Shown: positions 44,490 to 54,144 of the stretch, one piece after another | Position numbering within the stretch: the first letter of the stretch is position 1 | Layout of the letters: every line of letters begins with the position of its first letter | Source of the DNA: Bacillus atrophaeus | GTDB lineage: Bacteria > Bacillota > Bacilli > Bacillales > Bacillaceae | Length of the DNA: 64,000 nt | NCBI RefSeq assembly: GCF_001584335.1 | Contig: NZ_LSBB01000001.1 | Coordinates: 496,001-560,000 of the forward strand | Reading direction: 5' to 3' | Program-made: the position numbers and the translations under genes | The notes under the pieces: model-generated | Database searches by the model: none | Told to the model about the DNA's origin: nothing | Seen by the model: the letters and a program-made list of their open reading frames with translations, nothing else

Positions 44490-45938
44490 ATGCCAAGTAT
44501 TACAAACCAGATTTTGAGCGGTGCAAAATGGACAAGTTTATCAACAGCATTCATCACGATTATTCAAATCGTTCAGTTTGCCTTGCTCGGAAACATGATG
44601 ACCTTAACAGAATTCGGGCTTGTCGGAATGATCACAACGGTTGCCGTTTTTGCCCAAATCGTGCTTGATATGGGGTTTGGCGCCGCGCTGATTCAAAAAG
44701 ATGATGCCACAAAGCGTCAGATGTCCACCTTGTATTGGCTCAATATCATGACCGGCCTTTTGCTGTTTGTGATTCTTTACTTATGCAGCCCCGTGATTGC
44801 GGGATTTTATCAGCGGGAGGAACTCACTTTCCTGATTAGAATTTTGGCGATTATGTTTGTGATTGCTCCGGTCGGACAGCAATATCAGTATATGCTTCAA
44901 AAACATCTGCAATTTAATACGTTAAGCAAAATAGAGATTGTTTCAAATGTGGCGGCTTTTGGTTATTTAGCGATATCAGTCTTTATGATGGATGCGATAC
45001 TCGCCTATGTCATTTCACAAGTCATTTTGCAGTCTTGCAAAGGAATCTTATTCTGGGCTGTCTATCGAAAAAAGTGGCGTCCTTCCTTTGTTTTTGATCT
45101 GCGAGGAATGGGAGAGTTCTTTTCCTTTGGGGCATTTCAGCTTTCATCAAGGCTTGTGAACCGTTTGGGTTCCAATATTGACATGATTTTAATCGGACGT
45201 TTTATCGGAGCGGAGGCGCTGGGAATTTATAACCTAGCTTATCAAATCGTGACAATGCCTGTGTTAAAAATTAACCCGATTATAACGAGAGTGGCTTTTC
45301 CTGTGTTTGCAAAAAACAAACATGAAAACAGTGTGATCAGAGAAGGCTTTCTCAATATGACAAAGATGCTGGCACTTGTTTCATTTCCGCTGCTTATCGG
45401 CCTTGTGTCCGTATCAGACGCATTTATTGCAACAGTTTTCGGAGACAAATGGCTTGTCGCGGTTCCCGTTCTGAATGTCCTTGCCATTGTTGGCGTCCTG
45501 CGCGTGCTGATGAATCCGAATGGGTCTGTGCTTCTTGCGAAAGGAAGAGCGGATTTGGCGTTTTATTGGGACTTCGGGGTTATGCTGCTGTACGGAGTTT
45601 CGCTGTATGCGGCGGTGCAGACAGGTAATCTGCTGACGGTGGCTTGGGTCTATGCATTTATCAGCGTCTTGAATTTTATGATCGGCCGCTGGCTTTTGTC
45701 ATATGTCATCAAATTACAGCTGGCTGCCTATTTTCAAGCCGTGTCTAAGCCTCTCCTCATTACGGCTGCAATGGCGGCCATCGCATTTGGCGCAAGCTAC
45801 GGGGGAGGGCGCTTCAGCCTGAATGCTGAGCTGCGGCTGGCGATTTCTGTCGGTGCAGGCGCCATGTGCTATCTGTTTCTTTTAATAAAAGCGTATCCGC
45901 AAATGAAAAGCAAATTACGAAAAGGGCGTTTGTCATGA
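44490..45938 (+). CDS. tuaB: Teichuronic acid flippase TuaB
   Basis: This integral membrane protein of 482 residues with about twelve spans belongs to the polysaccharide exporter (Wzx-like) family. It likely flips lipid-linked teichuronic acid units. ATG 44490 gives the start MPSITNQILSGAKW as in 168; a longer frame opens at 44463. Its stop codon overlaps the tuaC ATG. Confidence 0.93.
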   Translation: MPSITNQILSGAKWTSLSTAFITIIQIVQFALLGNMMTLTEFGLVGMITTVAVFAQIVLDMGFGAALIQKDDATKRQMSTLYWLNIMTGLLLFVILYLCSPVIAGFYQREELTFLIRILAIMFVIAPVGQQYQYMLQKHLQFNTLSKIEIVSNVAAFGYLAISVFMMDAILAYVISQVILQSCKGILFWAVYRKKWRPSFVFDLRGMGEFFSFGAFQLSSRLVNRLGSNIDMILIGRFIGAEALGIYNLAYQIVTMPVLKINPIITRVAFPVFAKNKHENSVIREGFLNMTKMLALVSFPLLIGLVSVSDAFIATVFGDKWLVAVPVLNVLAIVGVLRVLMNPNGSVLLAKGRADLAFYWDFGVMLLYGVSLYAAVQTGNLLTVAWVYAFISVLNFMIGRWLLSYVIKLQLAAYFQAVSKPLLITAAMAAIAFGASYGGGRFSLNAELRLAISVGAGAMCYLFLLIKAYPQMKSKLRKGRLS

Positions 45939-47140
45939 AAATATTATGGATTACAAGCGTTTATCCGAGCGCACAAAAACCGGGTGAGGGTGTTTTTCAT
46001 GAAACTCAGGCACAAGAGCTTTATAAGCTTGGGATTGACATTACCGTCATATGTCCAAGGCCTTTTCACCCGGCACCGGTGCGTATGCTGAAAAAAGCAT
46101 ACCGTAAAAAGGATGCAAGACCGGAATATGAAATACGAAAAGGGATTCCGGTATATCGGCCGTTGTATCAAGCGCTGCCGGGCCAGTTAAAATGGGCGCA
46201 GCCGCACAGAAGAATTGCAGCTTCCGTCTTGCGCACCATCAGAAAAAACCGCTTAAATGCCGAACTGATACACGCGCACTTTGCGATGCCATCAGGCGGA
46301 ACAGCGGCTATTGTCTCACAGGCGCTGGGAATTCCCTATATGCTGACCTTGCATGGCAGTGATGTCAATATCTACCCGCATTACAGCAAGGGAGCGTACA
46401 AAGCTTTCCGGACTGCGGTGCAATCTGCGGCAGATGTTCTTGCCGTCAGCCCCAAGCTGCAAGAGCAGACAAGAAAGCTGACAGGGGTAAACAGCACCGT
46501 CCTGCCAATCGGCATACAACTCGGCAGGTTCCAAGAAAACGAAATGCCAAAGCATGAAATCAGAAAAAAGCTGGGGCTGCCGCAGGATCGAATGTTACTT
46601 GTCTATATCGGCAGGCTTGTCAAAGAGAAGGGCATATTCGAATTGGCGGAAGCAACTGATTCACTGGATGAGCGATTTACCGCCGTTTTTGTCGGTGACG
46701 GGCCGGCCAAACCAATGCTTGAGCACAAGGACAAAATCATCCTAACAGGCCAAGTGCCGAATCAAAAGGTAAAGGAATATCTTCTTGCGGCTGATATGTT
46801 TGTGCTTCCTTCCTACAGTGAGGGAATGCCTACTGTTGTCATCGAAGCGCTCTCGCTTCAAGTTCCGGTCATCTGCACGGATGTAGGCGGAGCAGGGGCC
46901 TTATTCGGAGATCACAGGCATTTACTGATTGAACCGAAATCATCACTTGCTTTAACGAATGCGATTGTCTCTTATGCAGATCAAGATGGTTGGAAGCCGG
47001 ATGTCTCAGCTGACTTATATCAAACCATCCGCACTGAATATGACGCGAGTAAGAATGCAATGGCCTTGCGTGACCGTTACCAGGCAGTCATTCAAGCTCA
47101 GGAGGAACAGTTTAAAGCCGAGCGACAACGTCCAAGCTAA
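45935..47140 (+). CDS. tuaC: GT4 glycosyltransferase TuaC
   Basis: This glycosyltransferase of 401 residues is of the GT-B/GT4 type. The N-terminal acceptor domain starts KILWITSVYPSAQKPGEGVF; HGSDVNIYPHY and the C-terminal donor site YIGRLVKEKGIFEL and LPSYSEGMPTVVIEAL (E-x7-E) follow. It is a family member for teichuronic acid chain assembly; the exact sugar is not resolved. ATG 45935 overlaps the tuaB stop (ATGA). Confidence 0.92.
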   Translation: MKILWITSVYPSAQKPGEGVFHETQAQELYKLGIDITVICPRPFHPAPVRMLKKAYRKKDARPEYEIRKGIPVYRPLYQALPGQLKWAQPHRRIAASVLRTIRKNRLNAELIHAHFAMPSGGTAAIVSQALGIPYMLTLHGSDVNIYPHYSKGAYKAFRTAVQSAADVLAVSPKLQEQTRKLTGVNSTVLPIGIQLGRFQENEMPKHEIRKKLGLPQDRMLLVYIGRLVKEKGIFELAEATDSLDERFTAVFVGDGPAKPMLEHKDKIILTGQVPNQKVKEYLLAADMFVLPSYSEGMPTVVIEALSLQVPVICTDVGGAGALFGDHRHLLIEPKSSLALTNAIVSYADQDGWKPDVSADLYQTIRTEYDASKNAMALRDRYQAVIQAQEEQFKAERQRPS

Positions 47141-47184
47141 AGAGTAAGAAAAGTTCATTTCGCAAAAGAGAGGAATGATTGGTA

Positions 47185-48570
47185 GTGAAAAAGATCGCTG
47201 TGATTGGAACCGGGTATGTAGGCCTTGTGTCGGGAACATGTTTTGCTGAAATTGGAAATAAGGTTGTCTGCTGTGATATTGACGAGTCAAAAATCAGAAG
47301 CCTGAAGAACGGAGTAATCCCGATATATGAGCCGGGTCTTGCTGATTTAGTCGAAAAGAACGTCCAAGAACAGCGCCTGTCTTTCACAAATGAAATACCG
47401 TCCGCTGTAAAAGAGGCCGACATTATTTATATCGCTGTGGGAACGCCTATGTCTAAAACCGGCGAGGCTGACTTAACGTATGTGAAAGCCGCAGCCAAAA
47501 CGATCGGGGAACACCTCAACAGCTATAAAGTAATCGTAAACAAAAGCACGGTGCCGGTCGGGACAGGGAAACTTGTTCATTCTATTATCCAAAAGGCCTC
47601 AAAGGGAAAGTGCCCGTTTGATGTCGTGTCCAATCCTGAATTCCTTCGGGAGGGCTCGGCGATACACGACACGATGAACATGGAGCGCGCGGTCATTGGC
47701 GCAACAAGCAACAAAGCAGCGTCCATCATTGAAGATCTGCACCAGCCCTTCCATACTCCTATCGTCAAAACAAACTTGGAAAGCGCGGAAATGATTAAAT
47801 ACGCGGCAAACGCATTTTTAGCCACAAAGATTTCGTTTATCAATGACATTGCGAACATCTGCGAACGGGTGGGAGCGGACGTTTCAAAAGTATCGGACGG
47901 CGTCGGCCTCGACAGCCGGATCGGAAGAAAGTTTTTAAAAGCGGGCATTGGCTTCGGCGGTTCATGCTTCCCGAAAGATACAACCGCATTGCTTCAAATT
48001 GCTAAATCAGCCGGCTATCCGTTTAAGCTGATTGAAGCCGTCATAGAAACAAATGAAAAACAGCGGGTTCACATAGTAGATAAGCTGCTGAATGTTATGG
48101 GGGATTTAAAAGGAAGAACCATTTCCGTTCTCGGTTTGGCATTCAAGCCGCATACAAATGATGTTCGTTCGGCTCCCGCACTCGATGTGATTCCGCTGCT
48201 TCAGCAGCTTGGCGCCTGTGTAAAAGCATACGATCCAATTGCCATTCCGGAAGCGTCATCTATTCTAGGAGAACAGATCGAGTACAGTACAAATTTGTAT
48301 GACGCGATCAGCGATACAGATGCATGTCTGATCTTAACGGATTGGCCTGAGGTGAAAGAGATGGAGCTGGTCAAAGCCAAGACGCTCTTAAAACAGCCGA
48401 TCATCATTGACGGGAGAAATCTATTTTCACTTGAAGAGATGCGGGCTGCCGGCTACATCTACCATTCAATCGGCCGTCCATCGGTTCAAGGTTCTGAATC
48501 TCTTGATCACTATTTCCCTGCCTGTCCGATTGAGGAGATGGCGAAGGAATTTAGAAGCGTAAATATATAA
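47185..48570 (+). CDS. tuaD: UDP-glucose 6-dehydrogenase TuaD
   Basis: This enzyme of 461 residues, the same length as TuaD in 168, oxidises UDP-glucose to UDP-glucuronate, the building block of teichuronic acid. It has an N-terminal NAD-binding GTGYVGLVSG, the KSTVPVGT segment, and the active-site Cys in GFGGSCFPKD near residue 260. GTG 47185 is preferred by length; a TTG at 47179 is also in frame. UDP-glucose comes from GtaB. Confidence 0.96.
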   Translation: MKKIAVIGTGYVGLVSGTCFAEIGNKVVCCDIDESKIRSLKNGVIPIYEPGLADLVEKNVQEQRLSFTNEIPSAVKEADIIYIAVGTPMSKTGEADLTYVKAAAKTIGEHLNSYKVIVNKSTVPVGTGKLVHSIIQKASKGKCPFDVVSNPEFLREGSAIHDTMNMERAVIGATSNKAASIIEDLHQPFHTPIVKTNLESAEMIKYAANAFLATKISFINDIANICERVGADVSKVSDGVGLDSRIGRKFLKAGIGFGGSCFPKDTTALLQIAKSAGYPFKLIEAVIETNEKQRVHIVDKLLNVMGDLKGRTISVLGLAFKPHTNDVRSAPALDVIPLLQQLGACVKAYDPIAIPEASSILGEQIEYSTNLYDAISDTDACLILTDWPEVKEMELVKAKTLLKQPIIIDGRNLFSLEEMRAAGYIYHSIGRPSVQGSESLDHYFPACPIEEMAKEFRSVNI

Positions 48571-48657
48571 AAAAGATAAAAGGTTTCAGCTTGAATGCTT
48601 TTCGGCTGCTGTGGCTCGGCTGCCGGTTCCTGAAACGTCAGGAAAGGGGTTGCACAT

Positions 48658-50127
48658 GTGAGTATCAAACGTTCAGCGGTGCAAATGTTTGCCTTGCTGG
48701 CCGCTGTCATATTGGGAGTTTTTATACTGTTGGGAGCTGCCCGGGCGGAATTAGGGGTTGTCCAGACTGCCGCAGCGCTGGCGGTATTGGTTATCGGTCT
48801 GTTCGGCCTTTCGCTTGCAACGGCTTTTACAACAAGAGATCAGCTGTTTATGGCTGTTATCTATCTATTGATCGCCTGCACTTTTTTAAATAATGCATTT
48901 TTTGCGATTCATCTAGGCTTTTTCAGTTTATTTCTTTACCGCATTCTGCTGATTGCGGCAGGCTGTCTTCATTTTGCCGGAATGCTGCGGAATCGGACCC
49001 ATATCCAGAGATGGAACAGGCTGAATGTAAAAGGAATTTTGCTATTTTTTGCTTTTTGGTTTATATACGGGCTTATTTCCTTGCTTTGGGCTAAATCCGT
49101 GACGGAAGGGATTAAATATTTAGCGTTATTGGCGATGGGGATATTTATGATTTATCTCATCGTTATGTATATGCAGAAGATGGAGCGCATCCTGATTTTT
49201 TATACGATCTGGCTGGTCATGACGGTAGTTCTGATGGGTATCGGAATTTACAACAACATCACCTTGCACCATCTGCCGACATCGACGCTTTATAACGGGC
49301 CGGAATACAAGCAGCATTATCCCACGTCTGTGTTTTTTAATCAAAATGATTTTGCGACGTTTTTGTCCATTAGCTTCTTTTTATACCTCACAATGGCCAA
49401 AAATATCAAGAACGGATATCTCAAGGGGATCGGGCTTCTTCTTTCCTTATGCGCACTGTATTTAATCATTTTGACTGGCTCTAGAGCAAGCTTGCTCGGC
49501 GTTTTTGCAGGTGCGGCTGTCTATATCTTTATTTTGCTGCCTTCTGTGCTTAAAAAAGCTGCGATTTGGCTCTCGGCGGTTGGTTGTGCTGCTTTTGCCA
49601 TTTTGTTTGCAAATCGAATTTTCTCTGTTTTTTGGAAGTTGTTTCTTGCTCCGCAAACGGCTCATTCATTTGATGAGCCGCTGCCTTCCAATGTCGCAAG
49701 GGCGAATCTTTTGAAAAACGCCTGGCATTACGTTCTTGATACATTCGGATTCGGAGTAGGCGCGGGGAATGTTTCCTACTATTTAAAGCATTACGCTCTG
49801 TACGATACAGATCAGGTGGTAGAGGTGCATAACTGGCTTGTGGAAATTATGGCGAACTTCGGTTTGATCATGATGCTCGGATATCTTACCGTTTATCTGT
49901 ATTTGATTTGGACGCTTTACAAATTGTATGAAAGAAAAATGGATAATTGGTCAAAACTGGTCATAGAAGGACTTATTACGGCTCTGGTCAGTTTCCTAGT
50001 ATCCAGCATCAGCCCAAGCTCCGTTTCAAATCTATTTTTTCATTGGGTATTTCTGGCGCTTGTCATTGCAGCTGTCAATGTCATTAGGCGTTCAAAGCAT
50101 GAGCAGTCTGAACCCGTATACCGCTAG
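48658..50127 (+). CDS. tuaE: Teichuronic acid polymerase-like membrane protein TuaE
   Basis: This membrane protein of 489 residues with about ten to twelve spans and a large outside loop has an O-antigen ligase/polymerase (Wzy-like) layout with the conserved TGSRASLLGV stretch. It probably polymerises teichuronic acid units outside the membrane. GTG 48658 is used. An 87-base gap to tuaD carries only a GGAAAGGGG ribosome binding site. Confidence 0.9.
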   Translation: MSIKRSAVQMFALLAAVILGVFILLGAARAELGVVQTAAALAVLVIGLFGLSLATAFTTRDQLFMAVIYLLIACTFLNNAFFAIHLGFFSLFLYRILLIAAGCLHFAGMLRNRTHIQRWNRLNVKGILLFFAFWFIYGLISLLWAKSVTEGIKYLALLAMGIFMIYLIVMYMQKMERILIFYTIWLVMTVVLMGIGIYNNITLHHLPTSTLYNGPEYKQHYPTSVFFNQNDFATFLSISFFLYLTMAKNIKNGYLKGIGLLLSLCALYLIILTGSRASLLGVFAGAAVYIFILLPSVLKKAAIWLSAVGCAAFAILFANRIFSVFWKLFLAPQTAHSFDEPLPSNVARANLLKNAWHYVLDTFGFGVGAGNVSYYLKHYALYDTDQVVEVHNWLVEIMANFGLIMMLGYLTVYLYLIWTLYKLYERKMDNWSKLVIEGLITALVSFLVSSISPSSVSNLFFHWVFLALVIAAVNVIRRSKHEQSEPVYR

Positions 50128-50157
50128 ACATAGACTAAGAAAAGCAGGGAGACTTAT

Positions 50158-50838
50158 ATGAAGGATATATTGATAAGAATAGCCCGGCGTTTGAAAAAGA
50201 ATAGTATCTGGATCATTGCGCTGCCGCTTATTTTAGGGGTGCTGGGTTATCTATTGCCATCGCAAATGGAAGGGAAAAGCAGCTACGCGGCGCAAATCAC
50301 AATAGCTTCGGGGAATTATGACAATCCGCTTTATAACAACACAGAAGAAATTCCGCTTCTTTTAAAAAGCGATTCTTTTTTAAAGGAGGCTCTTCCTGAG
50401 GAAAAAGAGGAATATCTTGCTGAGGTAAAAGAAAAGCTCGTCATCAACGCGGAGTCTGACTCGTTAATAACAATCAGCTATAGCGACCGGGAGAAGGAGC
50501 GGACGGAATCCGTTTTGGATGCCATTTCCTCTGCTTTTCTGAAAAAGGATCAAGCGCTGTTTGCAAAAAGGGAAGCAGTCATTAGCCAAAGTATAGACGC
50601 GCTTGATGGCGAGAATGTAAGCGAAGATTCTAAGGTGGATAAAGAAAGATTTTTATATGAGCTGAAAAACACAAAGCTTAATGTAAAAGCTGCCAGTATC
50701 GTAGATTCTGAAACAGTAAATGAGGCATCAGGTGAAGGAATGTCCCCAAAAAAGAAAGCGGTTCTAGGTGTGCTGATCGGTGTAACCATTGCGTTCTTTT
50801 TCATTGTCATTCCTGAATTTTTCAGAGAGTCCTTTTAA
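50158..50838 (+). CDS. tuaF: Chain-length-like membrane protein TuaF
   Basis: This protein of 226 residues has membrane spans near both ends (IWIIALPLILGVLGYLL and AVLGVLIGVTIAFFFIVI) with a hydrophilic outside part, the layout of Wzz/YveK-type chain-length regulators. No separate kinase is present in the operon. ATG 50158 lies at the end of a GCAGGGAG ribosome binding site. Confidence 0.88.
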   Translation: MKDILIRIARRLKKNSIWIIALPLILGVLGYLLPSQMEGKSSYAAQITIASGNYDNPLYNNTEEIPLLLKSDSFLKEALPEEKEEYLAEVKEKLVINAESDSLITISYSDREKERTESVLDAISSAFLKKDQALFAKREAVISQSIDALDGENVSEDSKVDKERFLYELKNTKLNVKAASIVDSETVNEASGEGMSPKKKAVLGVLIGVTIAFFFIVIPEFFRESF

Positions 50839-50861
50839 AATCATACGATGGAGATGTGATC

Positions 50862-51620
50862 ATGACCAACTGGAAACCTTTCGTATCTGTCATTACGCCA
50901 TCTTATAATGCGCGTGATTATATTGAGGACACCATTCAATCTGTATTGCAGCAAAGCCATCCGCATTGGGAAATGATCATTGCGGATGATTGCTCTACAG
51001 ACGGAACTCGGGACATTCTAAAACAATATGAAATGAAAGATGAAAGAATTCATGTGATATATCTGGATGAAAACAGCGGGGCCGCTGTGGCGAGAAACAA
51101 AGCATTAGAGCGTGCAAAGGGGCGTTACGTTGCGTTTTTGGACAGCGATGACAGATGGAAGAAAGAAAAACTGCAAAAGCAGCTTCACTTTATGTCTGAG
51201 CATTCTTGCGCCTTTTCGTTTACAGGCTACGGCTTGATGACGCAAGACGGATCACTGATTGACAAAAATATTCAAGCGCCGGAACGCCTGACGTATAATG
51301 ATGCTTTAAAAAATACCATTATCGGATGTCTGACGGTGATGATTGACAGGGAACAAACCGGACAGATTCAAATGCCGAACATCAGAACGCGGCAAGACTT
51401 GGCTACATGGCTTTCTTTACTGAAAAGAGGATTTACCGCATACGGAATGAATGAGTGCCTGGCCGAATACAGGCTTGTCAATAATTCAATCTCGAGCAAC
51501 AAATGGAAAGCCGCCAAAAAAACGTGGTTCGTCTACAGGGAAATCGAGCGGCTGCACTTTATGAAGGCATCATGGTGTTTTGTCCAGTACGCGAAAAACG
51601 CCATGAAAAAAAGACTGTAA
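50862..51620 (+). CDS. tuaG: GT2 glycosyltransferase TuaG
   Basis: This family 2 glycosyltransferase of 252 residues has VSVITPSYNARDYIE, ADDCSTDGTRD, the metal site LDSDDRW and an acceptor region RTRQDLATWLSL. Length and sequence correspond to TuaG of 168. ATG 50862 (MTNWKP) is preferred with GGAGATGTG upstream. Confidence 0.93.
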   Translation: MTNWKPFVSVITPSYNARDYIEDTIQSVLQQSHPHWEMIIADDCSTDGTRDILKQYEMKDERIHVIYLDENSGAAVARNKALERAKGRYVAFLDSDDRWKKEKLQKQLHFMSEHSCAFSFTGYGLMTQDGSLIDKNIQAPERLTYNDALKNTIIGCLTVMIDREQTGQIQMPNIRTRQDLATWLSLLKRGFTAYGMNECLAEYRLVNNSISSNKWKAAKKTWFVYREIERLHFMKASWCFVQYAKNAMKKRL

Positions 51621-51647
51621 TCGTAACAGAGAGAAAAGGTGATGAAG

Positions 51648-52838
51648 GTGGAAACGAAATCTATAGTTCATGTCATCGTCGCAACGGCTGAATGGGGACA
51701 GGATCATCTGAGATACAGACGGCACAGACTGGCTGAATTTTTAGCGGGCCAAAGCGCTACAAAGGAAGTCATTTGGGTGTGTCCGTCACCGGAAAATCAA
51801 GAGCCGGCGTTCAAAAATCTGGCAGGGGGCATCCGGCAATTTGCCGTAAAAGATCTCCTCCAAAAAAAGATGTTCCGCTTCGGCCGATATGCTGATTTGT
51901 TTTATAAACACAAGCTTTCTCCTTTATTGGAAGAATTGCGTTCTGCTTCAAGTAAAGGAGAGCGCTGCTGTTTATGGTATACCTTCCCTGGTTTTCCGCT
52001 GCTGTCAGAGCTTTACTCGTGGGATCAAGTCATATACGATTGCAGCGACTTATGGGCCGCGCCTATCAGCGGCCGGTCAAATTTACTTTCGGAATTCAGA
52101 CGCAAGGTCATTAAAACAGCGGAATTGAGAATTATTCAGCGCGCTGATTCAATTACATGTTCATCTGACTACCTTCATCGTGAAGTAGATAAGAAGCTCT
52201 CAGGCCGCCGTGATAAGGTCCACACTGTGGAAAACGGCGTGGAATATGATTTGTTTTCCGCGCAAAAAGAAAAGCCTGATCAAGACATTTTAAAAGGAAG
52301 AAATGGGGAGGTTCTCGGTTTTATAGGGGGAATTAAACCAAAGCTTGATTTTAAGCTGATTGAGCAAACGGCTGCCATAAAACCGGATTGGACTTTCTTA
52401 TTTGTCGGGCCGGACGCAACAAACGGCGATCCGGCATTCCAAGAGCTGCTGAAGCGGCCGAATGTGATTTGGACGGGACCTGCTGACCCTGACAAGGTGC
52501 CGGAATATATGGAGCTTGTTGATATCGGTATTATGCCATACAAGAAATCGCCATATAATCAAGCGGTTTTTCCGCTTAAGCTTTATGAATTTTTAGCTGC
52601 CGGCAAGGCAGTAGTCGGCTGTAATCTCCCGTCTACGTCCAAAATGCAGCAGCCTCATATTTATGAATACCTAGAGGACAGCGATCCCGAAAGTTTTATA
52701 CAGGCTTGTGAGAAAGTGCTGGAAAAGGAGCGGGATGCATCATACAAAGAGCTGCGCCGGCAAATCGCCCGCCGGCAAGACTGGAATTGTTTATTTAAAC
52801 AAATTATGCAATACACCGGGATTCAAAGGAATGCGTAA
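51648..52838 (+). CDS. tuaH: GT4-like glycosyltransferase TuaH
   Basis: This putative glycosyltransferase of 396 residues is of GT-B type. It includes HVIVATAEWGQDHLRYRRHR near the start, an ITCSSDYLH segment and a C-terminal donor site (DIGIMPYKKSPYNQAVFPLKLYEFLAAG). Three in-frame starts lie together (GTG 51639, ATG 51642, GTG 51648); GTG 51648 has AAAAGG at the best distance. Last gene of tuaA-H. Confidence 0.9.
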   Translation: METKSIVHVIVATAEWGQDHLRYRRHRLAEFLAGQSATKEVIWVCPSPENQEPAFKNLAGGIRQFAVKDLLQKKMFRFGRYADLFYKHKLSPLLEELRSASSKGERCCLWYTFPGFPLLSELYSWDQVIYDCSDLWAAPISGRSNLLSEFRRKVIKTAELRIIQRADSITCSSDYLHREVDKKLSGRRDKVHTVENGVEYDLFSAQKEKPDQDILKGRNGEVLGFIGGIKPKLDFKLIEQTAAIKPDWTFLFVGPDATNGDPAFQELLKRPNVIWTGPADPDKVPEYMELVDIGIMPYKKSPYNQAVFPLKLYEFLAAGKAVVGCNLPSTSKMQQPHIYEYLEDSDPESFIQACEKVLEKERDASYKELRRQIARRQDWNCLFKQIMQYTGIQRNA

Positions 52839-52866
52839 CCCTTTTTTTGGGGATGCGCATTTTTTG
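52831..52866 (+). terminator. Terminator of tuaA-H
   Basis: ATGCG-ACCC and GGGG-CGCAT form an imperfect stem around a T-rich loop, followed by six T. It overlaps the last tuaH codons. Confidence 0.6.
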
Positions 52867-52897
52867 ATTATCCATGTTTCTTTTTGATGAAGCTTGT

Positions 52898-52923
52898 TAT
52901 AATAACTAGTAAGAATGTATAAT
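52898..52923 (+). promoter_or_regulatory. tagO promoter(s), tandem -10 boxes
   Basis: Two TATAAT boxes occur, at 52898-52903 (extended, TGTTATAAT) and 52918-52923; the second has TTGTTA (52894-52899) 18 bases upstream as a -35. Two start points 20 bases apart are possible before ATG 52979. Confidence 0.6.
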
Positions 52924-52978
52924 GGAAAGAACGGTTCAATTAATAAAGACTTCATTCAATACCAAAGGAGACTTCTTT

Positions 52979-54055
52979 ATGCTTGACGAACGCATGGTTC
53001 GCATTGTTGTTGCGTTTTTTGTCTCTCTGCTAACGGTTTTAATCATAACCCCTATCGTAAAAAAACTTGCGATCAAAATAGGTGCAGTTGACCAGCCCAG
53101 CAATCGAAAAGTACATGATAAAATTATGCCCCGTATGGGCGGATTGGCAATCTTTATAGGTGTCATTGCAGGCGTTGCCGCAGCCGGCATATACAATGAA
53201 ACGAGAATGACGGCTATCACCGTCGGCGCGTTTATGATTGTCATTTTAGGCATTATTGACGATAAGTACCAACTAAGCGCAAAAATTAAATTTTTAATTC
53301 AAATAATAGTAGCAATTATGATTGTGAGCACCGGACTGAAGATGGAATTTTTCTCAGTGCCGTTTCTAGCTGAGCGTTTCGAATTAGGATGGATGGCATA
53401 TCCGCTCACCGTATTTTGGATCGTCGGCATTACAAATGCGATGAACCTTATTGACGGACTAGACGGATTGGCAGCTGGTTTATCCGTTATCGGACTGTCA
53501 ACCATTGCGGTTATGGCGCTGTCCGGCGGAAAAATCCTGATTCTGTCACTTTCACTCGTCGTTATAGCGAGTACACTAGGATTTTTGTTCTATAACTTTC
53601 ATCCGGCTAAAATTTTCATGGGAGATACCGGATCACTCTTTTTAGGATATGTCATTTCAATCTTATCACTGCTAGGCCTGTATAAAAGTGTAACCTTATT
53701 CAGTATTGTTATTCCGATTATTATATTAGGCGTTCCGATTTTTGACACGACATTTGCCATCATAAGACGAATCTTAAATAAACAGCCAATATCGGCGCCA
53801 GATAAATCACATATCCATCACCGGCTGATGGCCTTTGGGCTGTCCCACCGAATGACGGTTATCATCATATACCTAATCGGGTTTATCTTCAGCATCAGCG
53901 CGATATTACTGACGAGCGCCACCATCTGGCTCTCGCTGTTGATCATTTTCACCTTGATTGTATTTATGCAGATCATTGCAGAGGTAACAGGGTTGGTGAA
54001 TGAACAATTTAAGCCGTTTACAAAGTTCTATAAAAGGCTTGTCAAAAGAAATTAA
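52979..54055 (+). CDS. tagO: Undecaprenyl-phosphate GlcNAc-1-phosphate transferase TagO
   Basis: This membrane enzyme of 358 residues, as in 168, has about eleven spans and belongs to the MraY/WecA family. It makes undecaprenyl-PP-GlcNAc, the first step for wall teichoic acid (and linkage units of other wall polymers). Family motifs are DQPSNRKVHDKIMPRMGG, LGIIDDKYQLSAK, NLIDGLDGLA, FMGDTGSLFLG and the HIHHRLM loop. ATG 52979 follows AAAGGAGACTT; the longer frame from 52922 begins inside the promoter. Confidence 0.96.
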   Translation: MLDERMVRIVVAFFVSLLTVLIITPIVKKLAIKIGAVDQPSNRKVHDKIMPRMGGLAIFIGVIAGVAAAGIYNETRMTAITVGAFMIVILGIIDDKYQLSAKIKFLIQIIVAIMIVSTGLKMEFFSVPFLAERFELGWMAYPLTVFWIVGITNAMNLIDGLDGLAAGLSVIGLSTIAVMALSGGKILILSLSLVVIASTLGFLFYNFHPAKIFMGDTGSLFLGYVISILSLLGLYKSVTLFSIVIPIIILGVPIFDTTFAIIRRILNKQPISAPDKSHIHHRLMAFGLSHRMTVIIIYLIGFIFSISAILLTSATIWLSLLIIFTLIVFMQIIAEVTGLVNEQFKPFTKFYKRLVKRN

Positions 54056-54087
54056 AAAGCTCCGGCTCTAAAGGCCGGAGCTTTTTA
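54053..54087 (+). terminator. Terminator of tagO
   Basis: AAAAAGCTCCGGC / GCCGGAGCTTTTT stem with a seven-base loop; it begins at the tagO stop codon. Confidence 0.9.
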
Positions 54088-54108
54088 ATGTGTAAAGGTA
54101 AATGATTT

Positions 54109-54139
54109 AAAAATTCCCGATCCGAAAGAGGACCGGGAA
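54109..54139 (-). terminator. Terminator of yvyE-tagV
   Basis: On the minus strand ATTCCCG pairs with CGGGAAT, followed by a short T-run, directly after the tagV stop codon. The inner part can pair further (GGTCCTC...). Confidence 0.75.
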
Positions 54140-54144
54140 TGATT